Shown one piece after another: positions 1 through 4,887 of a DNA stretch of 5,868 nucleotides. A program made the translations under genes and the position numbers. This stretch comes from Pleurocapsa sp. MO_226.B13 (GTDB lineage Bacteria > Cyanobacteriota > Cyanobacteriia > Cyanobacteriales > Xenococcaceae). How positions within the stretch are numbered: the stretch's first letter is position 1; each line of letters begins with the position of its first letter. The stretch spans positions 1 to 5,868 of the forward strand of contig JASJEI010000561.1 of assembly GCA_030064795.1 (NCBI GenBank), written 5' to 3'. The notes beneath the pieces were generated by a model that was not told the origin of the DNA, searched no databases, and saw nothing but the letters and a program-made list of their open reading frames with translations.

Positions 1-19
1 CGAAATTTGAGCGAACGGT

Positions 20-64
20 GAGTTAGTTCTCTATATCGACAAGAGAACTAACTCCCTGTTTTTT
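20..64 (+). terminator. Rho-independent terminator of a gene left of the window
   Basis: A perfect 13-bp stem pairs 20-32 with 42-54 (arms contain AGTTAGTTCTC and GAGAACTAACT) around a 9-nt loop. Four bases after the stem comes a run of six T (59-64). The T-run is only on the right side, so it serves rightward transcription arriving from before position 1. All three forward frames reach a stop by position 26 (TGA 8-10, TGA 19-21, TAG 24-26), so any upstream gene on this strand ends in the first bases or earlier. Which frame is real cannot be told. The hairpin also insulates the kinase gene from upstream transcription. Confidence 0.8.
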
Positions 65-187
65 CAAGCAGGAGAATTGCTAGCCTCTTAGCATATTATG
101 GCTCTTTTTTTCTTGCGCTTACCCTGCAAAAGATAGTGGAATATCATTCTATTTTTTTACTTTATTTTTTACTGAAAAGCTGAGTTG

Positions 188-215
188 TTGACTCGTTGAG
201 ACTTACTTTTATAAG
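188..215 (+). promoter_or_regulatory. Candidate sigma70-type promoter for the histidine kinase
   Basis: TTGACT (188-193) and TATAAG (210-215) each match the -35 and -10 consensus at five of six positions and are separated by 16 bp. Transcription would start near 222, giving a leader of about 225 nt before the ATG at 448. The match is by eye in AT-rich DNA, where chance matches are common. A shorter transcript from the TATAAA at 411-416 is the alternative. Confidence 0.35.
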
Positions 216-367
216 TATAGTAAGCCTTTTATGGGATTGGGTTTTGAACTAAAAAACAACGCACAAGTAAATAGATCTACTAATATAGGCTGTTAATATA
301 GACTTTTTTTCATTTAATTTTCTTCGCAAATTGTTTCTGATTATATGAAAAGTATGTCGGAAAACTT

Positions 368-381
368 GTAAAGTACTTTAC
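368..381. promoter_or_regulatory. Perfect 14-bp palindrome, possible operator
   Basis: GTAAAGTACTTTAC reads identically on both strands and lies 66 bp before the kinase start codon. It sits downstream of the candidate promoter at 188-215 and about 30 bp upstream of the TATAAA at 411-416. A dimeric regulator could bind here. There is no loop and no T-run, so it is not a terminator. I do not recognise it as the site of a named regulator. Confidence 0.3.
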
Positions 382-447
382 GAACGGGTTTAATTATGAT
401 GACCGATATGTATAAAGTTTTACTATACAGAAGAGAACGAGAAGTAA

Positions 448-2733
448 ATGTCATTTTTTAACAGTTTGCGCTTTAAAATGCCTGCAACAGTTCTACTAGG
501 TGTAATTCCGCCGATGTTAGGAGCTCTTTTTTTTGCTAGCTACCGTGCTGACGTAAGACTTCGCCAAGAGGCTCAAGAAAATATAGCTTTTAAAGCTAAG
601 ATTTTTGCTAACACAGTATCCTGGTGGAATCAAATGAATGTTTTGGCTCTAAAACAACTGAGTCTGCAACCCGATATAGTTAGCATGGATGCCGAGCGAC
701 AAAAACCAGTATTAAAGAATTTAGTCAGAACTAACGAAAATCTCTATTTAGCCAGCACGACTGACCGAAACGGTTTTAATCTGGCTCGTAGTGACAATAG
801 CAAACTTATGTATTATGGAGACCGTCCCTGGTTTTCAGGAGCCAGAGCAGGTAAAGACATCACATACCAAAGTCTGATCAGCCGTACGATTATGAAACCA
901 GCCGTCTGTATGGGAACCCCAATTCGGCAAGAACCAGAGGAAATTACAGGTGTGGCGATGATATGTACGGAGCTTTCGGCTCTAGCAGAGCAAATCGGTC
1001 AACTTCAATTTGGCAAATCTGGTTATGCTCTCTTAGTGGATCGAACTGGTCATGTCTTAGCTCATCCCAACTCAGCTTTTCTCTCTGGCGCGGAATTAAA
1101 AAACTTGAGTCAATATAAACCCATCACAAATATCTTGGAAGGTCGCGACGGTTTCTTTTATTTTAAAGACGAACAAGGTGTCGATTGGGTTTCCTACGGC
1201 ATTTCTCTGGAAAATGGCTGGAACGTTGCTATCCTACAACAAGAAGCTGAGTTTCTGCAAAATGAACAAGAATTCCAGAATTTGTCATATTTGATTGCCT
1301 TGGTGACCGTGATAACTATAAGTGCTTTGATTTGGCTATTGGCTAATCGTCTGATTCGACCGATTAGCCAACTGAACAAGGCAGCGAAGGCGATCGCACT
1401 CGGTCAATTGGATAAGAGAGTAAAAATTGAGAGTAGAGATGAGCTGGGATCTCTTGCCACATCTTTTAATCAGATGGCAAACCGTTTGAAAACTTCATTC
1501 AAAGAGCTAGACAATCGAGTTAAAGAACGGACTGCCCAACTCAACAAAGCTAAAAAAGTGGCAGAACATGCTAATCAAACTAAAGATAGATTCCTAGCCC
1601 ACATCAGTCACGAGCTGCGTTCTCCTCTCAATAGCATTATTAGCTACGCGAAAATACTTCAGGAACAGCCCGACTCAATGAGCGATCGAGTCAAGGGATT
1701 AGAAATAATTCAGGAAAGTGGAATCCATCTATTAAATCTAATTGAAGACATTGTAGATTTCTCCAGAGTTAAAGTTGGTAAGATAAAATTCAATCCCACT
1801 TATATAGGCTTGCAGTCCTTTTTAGATGGAATAGCGGGTATGGTTGAGATGCGGGCAAAAGAGAAACAACTTATGTTTGAGTGCAAAACTGTGGGCAACG
1901 TAGCCACTGGTATTTGGGCAGATGAGAAAAGGCTGCGACAGATACTAATTAATCTTTTAAACAATGCTATTAAATTCACCGATCGAGGTAAGGTAGCCCT
2001 TAGAGTTACTGTCCTCAACCAAATAGAAGGAGCCGCCGCTAATAGCCCCTTTCCTCAACAAAAACTTCGCTTTGAAGTCATGGATACAGGTATAGGGATA
2101 AGACCCGAAGATTTAGAGAAAATTTTTCAACCTTTCGAGCAAGTTAGTGTTTCCGAGCAGCAAGTAGATGGCACGGGTTTGGGTTTGGCTATCAGTAAGC
2201 AATTAATTGAAATGATGGGAAGTCAACTCAAAGTCGAGAGCGAATTCGGTATGGGGTCAATTTTTTGGTTTGACCTCAGCTTACCTGTGACGCAAATTCT
2301 TCCAGAAGCAAATGATAATGGAGCAGTAAAAGTATTAAGTTCCGCTGGTAGAAAACATAAAATTCTCGTAGTGGACGACCGAGAAGAAAATCATATTTCT
2401 TTGAGCAGCATACTTAAACCTTTGGGCTTTGAGGTAGTCTGTGTCTCCAATGGTCAGCAAGCACTGGAAGTAATCCCTTCTGTTCGACCAGACCTAATCT
2501 TACTCGATCTATTTATGCCAGTCAAAACTGGCTTTACACTAGTCCGAAGACTCCGAACAATCTCAGAATTTGAGACTATTCCCATTATTCTGATATCAGC
2601 TAGTAGCTATGATGTCGTAGAGAAAGCGAGTCATTATCTTGGCTGCGAAGCCTTTCTGACTAAACCTATTGATGAGAAAAAATTACTGGCTTTATTGCAA
2701 GAATATTTGGTGTTGTCAGAGTATACGACTTAA
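448..2733 (+). CDS. Membrane-bound hybrid sensor histidine kinase (Cache-HAMP-HisKA-HATPase-REC)
   Basis: Complete 761-residue hybrid two-component kinase: an extracytoplasmic signal drives ATP-dependent autophosphorylation on His, then transfer to its own receiver. Order: TM1 about 13-31; periplasmic double-Cache-like sensor about 35-270, with YYGDRPWF at 122-129 and GKSGYALLVD at 189-198; TM2 about 280-299; HAMP about 300-352 (DELGSL 331-336); short coiled coil; HisKA with HISHELRSPLN and phosphoacceptor H388; HATPase with N-box N506, G1 DTGIG 546-550, F-box 559-564 and G2 GTGLGL 575-580; receiver about 637-752 with acidic pair D643/D644, phosphoacceptor D687, S717 and K739. All catalytic residues are present, so it should be active. 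The start is firm because an in-frame TAA directly precedes the ATG; only a weak GAG (439-441) serves as ribosome site. No partner regulator or HPt gene is in view, so the phosphorelay target and ligand are unknown. Cache sensors often bind small metabolites, but the specificity cannot be read here. Confidence 0.95.
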   Translation: MSFFNSLRFKMPATVLLGVIPPMLGALFFASYRADVRLRQEAQENIAFKAKIFANTVSWWNQMNVLALKQLSLQPDIVSMDAERQKPVLKNLVRTNENLYLASTTDRNGFNLARSDNSKLMYYGDRPWFSGARAGKDITYQSLISRTIMKPAVCMGTPIRQEPEEITGVAMICTELSALAEQIGQLQFGKSGYALLVDRTGHVLAHPNSAFLSGAELKNLSQYKPITNILEGRDGFFYFKDEQGVDWVSYGISLENGWNVAILQQEAEFLQNEQEFQNLSYLIALVTVITISALIWLLANRLIRPISQLNKAAKAIALGQLDKRVKIESRDELGSLATSFNQMANRLKTSFKELDNRVKERTAQLNKAKKVAEHANQTKDRFLAHISHELRSPLNSIISYAKILQEQPDSMSDRVKGLEIIQESGIHLLNLIEDIVDFSRVKVGKIKFNPTYIGLQSFLDGIAGMVEMRAKEKQLMFECKTVGNVATGIWADEKRLRQILINLLNNAIKFTDRGKVALRVTVLNQIEGAAANSPFPQQKLRFEVMDTGIGIRPEDLEKIFQPFEQVSVSEQQVDGTGLGLAISKQLIEMMGSQLKVESEFGMGSIFWFDLSLPVTQILPEANDNGAVKVLSSAGRKHKILVVDDREENHISLSSILKPLGFEVVCVSNGQQALEVIPSVRPDLILLDLFMPVKTGFTLVRRLRTISEFETIPIILISASSYDVVEKASHYLGCEAFLTKPIDEKKLLALLQEYLVLSEYTT

Positions 2734-2743
2734 TTGACAACTA

Positions 2744-2875
2744 ATAACGCACTAAGCAGGATGCTTTACTCTTTTTTTTGTTCTCTTTTCTTCGTAAAAT
2801 TGCCAACAAGTCCTGTATCTTATACCATTTCTTAAAAGTAGTAAGAGAAATACAACGGTTTTTAATTATTAATAA
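2744..2875 (-). other. Non-homologous tail after the antiporter break point
   Basis: This stretch is read as the last 44 codons of the antiporter frame, but it contains LIIKNRCISLTTFKKWYKIQ-type sequence with no membrane-helix character and many lysines. It is AT-rich and contains the candidate kinase terminator. It appears to be intergenic DNA joined to the antiporter after the codon for Trp at 2876-2878, by a deletion or rearrangement. I searched it by eye for a transposase fragment or inverted-repeat end and found nothing convincing. Confidence 0.55.
2754..2779 (+). terminator. Possible weak terminator after the histidine kinase
   Basis: A 5-bp stem AAGCA/TGCTT (2754-2758 with 2762-2766) with a 3-nt loop is followed five bases later by eight T (2772-2779), 21 bp after the kinase stop codon. 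The stem is short, so efficiency is doubtful. A separate 7-bp inverted repeat GTTGTCA/TGACAAC (2712-2718 with 2735-2741) spans the kinase stop but has no T-run. This hairpin lies inside the stray tail of the antiporter frame, which suggests that the tail is really intergenic DNA. Confidence 0.35.
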
Positions 2876-4000
2876 CCAACCCATTAAGCTCTGGGTCGTT
2901 TTTGGTAAGTCGCTTCCCAACATACTCAACCACACTCCCAAGGGACGAACGACCAACAACAATAAACCTGCTATCGATAAAGACTCTCCAGCATGTTTCA
3001 ATATAGGATCGATTAGTAAGACCGTTCCTAAAATTACGATCGCCGTTACTTCCAAGAGTTTTTCAACTTGTTCGGTAAATTCTAACTGTGCCAATCTTTT
3101 ATCCTGTTGGCAATAGTAGCTGCGCTGCACCACCCAACCGGCGACAAACACCGCCAAAAATCCGTAGCCATTGACCAATTCAGTCAGGGAATAAGCTAAG
3201 AGAATAATGCTCAATGCCACAAAGTCTTCCATCAAATCATCTGCTTGACGACGTTTTTGCAACTGATGGTCGATCCAAACCACAGCTTTTGCCACGACAA
3301 TACCCATAACAATACCAGCAGCGATCGCCCAAACTAGATCGATAGCTACCCAGCTTTTAAACCAGTTATTCCAGTCGGAATCTTTAAAAGCATAAATGCC
3401 AAAATAAACAAAAGGAAAAGCTAATGAGTCATTCAACCCTCCTTCAGAAGTCAAAGCAAAGCGTAACTCATCCTTGTCTTTAACGTGGGCCAGTTGTACC
3501 TCAGAAGCCAGAACGGGTCGGTCGGTGCTAGGATCGCCCCCAACAGTACCGCAGCCCCCCAACTCATCCCCAAAATGTAATGAGCGATCGCTGCCAAAGC
3601 AAAGATGGATAATGGCATTAAAAATCCAATCAGTCTAATAGTAGATTGCCACGCCCATAACTTGAGGGGACGATTGATTTTTAGTCCGCAACCAAACACC
3701 GAAACAATGACTACGAATTCCGTCAATCTTTCTAAAAATTGGGTGTCTGGTCGAATTTTAATCAATCCAAAACCATAAGAACCCAACAAAATCCCAAAAA
3801 TTAGATAAATAAGAGCATAGGAAAGAGGTAAACGTTTAATCCAACCCGAACCTAGAGTTACCCCTAGCAACAACAACCCAATAACTAAGAGACTGAGAAT
3901 ATAGGTATTCATTTTTGATTGTGCTTGGTTAAAGTGAGATCGACCTATCTGGGTAATGTCTAGTTAGAATCGGTTATCAGTTATATCTTGCCAAAACAGG

Positions 4001-4612
4001 CTATTCTGGATTTGATGGGGATAGATCGGTTTCTACTTGCTGCAAATTTTCTTGCAAAATATTTAGGACTACTTGGGGATCGGTTGCTTGCTTCATTAGC
4101 TGTGCTTCTAGGTCGTAGCGATCGCGTATGTCGGGCAAATCTGCTCGCAATTCTTCGACTAACTCAATTAACTTGGCGATTTTTTGTTCCGTCAGCAGGT
4201 TAATTTGTAGAGTCAGATTGGATCTTTGTTCCGCCAATTTATCTTGACGGCTTTGTTGTACTAGTACTCCCGTGGCAATTAGTAGTGCAGCAATATCTAC
4301 TCCCATCTCCTGTGCGTTAAATTTGGGTATCCCTGGGGGTAATAACTGTGGTGCAGCATGAGTACAGATAATCCAGCAGAGCAGAAACAATAACTGTAGA
4401 TACAAAAACTCTGACTTGCCAAAAAAAGCAGCTATCTTTTCAATCAGGCGATGTCTTAAGGGTAGTTTTTTTTCTTGCTTAGCCTGAAAGCCAATAATAG
4501 CTTCAATATTTTTGATCACTTGGTCGGACAGGGGATATTTCTTGCCGTCAATATACACAGATTTTGTGGCGGGAACAATCACAGGGGAGGAGCGATCGGG
4601 AACAGAAACCAT
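4001..4612 (-). CDS. DUF1003 family membrane protein
   Basis: Complete 203-residue protein of the DUF1003 (COG4420) type, whose biochemical role is not established. Residues 1-50 are a soluble N-terminus. FFGKSEFLYLQLLFLLCW (63-80) starts the first membrane helix (about 68-84), a proline-rich loop LLPPGIPKF follows, and a second helix lies at about 103-119. The characteristic QxSRQDKLAEQRSNLTLQINLLTEQKIAKL segment runs at about 119-148. A charged region predicted to be helical or coiled coil (about 122-195) should face the cytoplasm. The paired helices, the S/N-RQ motif after helix 2 and the LQINLL-EQKI segment support the family call. The ATG at 4610-4612 has no obvious Shine-Dalgarno site, and upstream codons stay open for some distance without another ATG. 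The gene ends 88 bp before the antiporter remnant on the same strand, so co-transcription is possible. A TATAAT box lies 35-40 bp upstream. Confidence 0.85.
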   Translation of the reverse strand: MVSVPDRSSPVIVPATKSVYIDGKKYPLSDQVIKNIEAIIGFQAKQEKKLPLRHRLIEKIAAFFGKSEFLYLQLLFLLCWIICTHAAPQLLPPGIPKFNAQEMGVDIAALLIATGVLVQQSRQDKLAEQRSNLTLQINLLTEQKIAKLIELVEELRADLPDIRDRYDLEAQLMKQATDPQVVLNILQENLQQVETDLSPSNPE

Positions 4613-4630
4613 GCTATCTGAGGTTTTATG

Positions 4631-4663
4631 AATATAGTCAACGAATATTATAGCGACTATATT
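4631..4663 (-). promoter_or_regulatory. -10 box bracketed by a 9-bp inverted repeat, upstream of the DUF1003 gene
   Basis: A perfect TATAAT reads leftward at 4652-4647, placing the start of transcription near 4640 and a leader of about 28 nt before the ATG at 4612. The -35 region (AT-rich, around 4670) has no clear TTGACA. Arms AATATAGTC (4631-4639) and GACTATATT (4655-4663) are perfect reverse complements separated by 15 bp, with centres 24 bp apart, and they flank the -10 box. This is the arrangement expected of an operator whose occupant would block RNA polymerase. A hairpin in a longer transcript is the alternative. Confidence 0.45.
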
Positions 4664-4708
4664 AAGTTAATTTAAATCAAATTACTTCTGTCTAAAGAAA
4701 GACAATAC

Positions 4709-4804
4709 TAGGGGAGTGGAGAAGATAGAGGGAGTTGAACCTCTAAGACTAAGCTGCGGAAGAACAACTAACGACTGTGCGGATGATCGGGCCGTTCACC
4801 CCTA
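4709..4804. repeat. About 96-bp structured element, MITE-like or small RNA
   Basis: The stretch begins TAGGGG (4709-4714) and ends CCCCTA (4799-4804). With a two-base bulge the pairing extends inward by TG/CA (4717-4718 with 4797-4798). Inside is a hairpin AGAGG/CCTCT (4727-4731 with 4740-4744, loop of eight). It is clearly richer in GC than the DNA to its left (4621-4708). The right end GGGCCGTTCACCCCTAC (4789-4805) resembles one arm of the CCGTTCGCCCCTAC-type palindromes that I recall from cyanobacterial intergenic regions. No frame is open for more than a few codons between stops. It could be a non-autonomous mobile element, a degenerate repeat or a transcribed small RNA. It does not fold as a tRNA or match a tmRNA end. 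Confidence 0.35.
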
Positions 4805-4806
4805 CT

Positions 4807-4885
4807 ACTAACCACTAACCACTAACCACTAACCACTAACCACGCTCTCAGACGCGATATATCGCGTCTCTACCCACTAACCACT
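4807..4885. repeat. ACTAACC heptanucleotide tandem repeat (STRR), interrupted
   Basis: Five perfect ACTAACC units run from 4807 to 4841, followed by AC (4842-4843). After a 34-bp interruption the array resumes in phase at TAACC ACT (4878-4885). Short heptanucleotide tandem repeats of this kind are typical of cyanobacterial intergenic DNA and vary in copy number between strains. The array lies directly after the stop codon of the metallophosphatase gene, so it is in that gene's 3' untranslated region on the minus strand. Confidence 0.85.
4844..4877. repeat. Palindromic insertion inside the tandem array
   Basis: The core AGACGCGATATATCGCGTCT (4850-4869) is a perfect 20-bp palindrome that can form a 10-bp hairpin or cruciform. 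Its flanks CTCTC and CTACC make it resemble the GAGACGCGAT...ATCGCGTCTC repeats that I recall from many cyanobacterial genomes, with the left arm end altered. Removing 4844-4877 restores an uninterrupted heptad array. The triplet CAC occurs at both edges (4841-4843 and 4875-4877), as a short target duplication would. No T-run follows on the minus strand, so it is at best a weak terminator or RNA-stabilising hairpin for the phosphatase transcript, whose stop codon is about 19 bp away. Confidence 0.65.
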
Positions 4886-4887
4886 GG

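Larger units (their letters stand above)
65..447. other. AT-rich non-coding leader upstream of the kinase
   Basis: No convincing open frame on either strand. It holds poly-T stretches (105-111, 152-158 area, 303-310), a candidate promoter (188-215), an imperfect 13-bp tandem repeat (280-292 and 293-305, sharing TAATATAG) and a perfect 14-bp palindrome (368-381). A second, weaker TATAAA at 411-416 lies nearer the start codon but has no good -35 box. The length leaves room for a long 5' leader or a small RNA, but I see no recognisable riboswitch or RNA family. Confidence 0.6.
2741..3912 (-). pseudogene. Cation:proton antiporter (NhaP/CPA1-like), frameshifted and 3'-truncated
   Basis: Remnant of a multi-helix inner-membrane antiporter that would exchange Na+ or K+ for H+. 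The first frame (ATG at 3910-3912) gives 133 family-like residues through LLGAILAPTDP, then goes off as FWLLRYN and stops at 3451. Homology resumes in the neighbouring frame as VLASEVQLA. One missing base around 3514-3517 (minus strand ACCGACCCGTTC) explains the break. It falls in the T-D-P motif that lines the ion path in CPA1 antiporters. The second frame keeps GGLNDSLAFP, with the Asn-Asp motif, and further helices up to RPLGVWLSMLGSDLP and SLMGW (codon ending at 2876). Related proteins as I recall them continue with FGIRGIGSLYYL and a final helix pair. Here 44 unrelated lysine-rich residues follow, and no other frame carries the lost part. Repairing the frameshift would give about 390 residues, 346 of them family-like. 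Two lesions make a pseudogene more likely than a sequencing error, although the otherwise clean reading suggests recent decay. Confidence 0.85.

Noticed and set aside
82..111. Second terminator (AGCC...GGCT followed by T7)
   Set aside because: Only four base pairs with a 14-nt loop; too weak beside the strong hairpin at 20-64.
1194..1379. Reverse open frame inside the kinase gene
   Set aside because: It lies wholly within a well-supported gene on the other strand. The same applies to the reverse frame at 1800-2018.
2744..2875. Insertion-sequence fragment at the antiporter break point
   Set aside because: No transposase motif, inverted-repeat pair or target duplication could be identified by eye.
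2778..3116. Forward open frame of 112 codons opposite the antiporter
   Set aside because: It is antisense to clear antiporter homology, has no recognisable domain and no ribosome site.
3500..3530. Programmed -1 frameshift in the antiporter
   Set aside because: No canonical slippery heptamer or clear stimulatory hairpin, and the gene is independently truncated at its 3' end, so recoding would not rescue a normal protein.
3988..4203. Forward open frame of 71 codons opposite the DUF1003 gene
   Set aside because: It is a shadow of the DUF1003 frame, and the leucine-rich look comes from the complementary strand.
4709..4804. tRNA or tmRNA 3' end, suggested by AGAGGTTCAACTCCCTCT on the minus strand
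   Set aside because: The T-loop would have eight bases, the acceptor arms do not pair over seven bases, and no anticodon arm or terminal CCA fits.
4807..4885. CRISPR array
   Set aside because: The repeats are 7-bp units in direct contact with no spacers of regular length, and there are no cas genes nearby.
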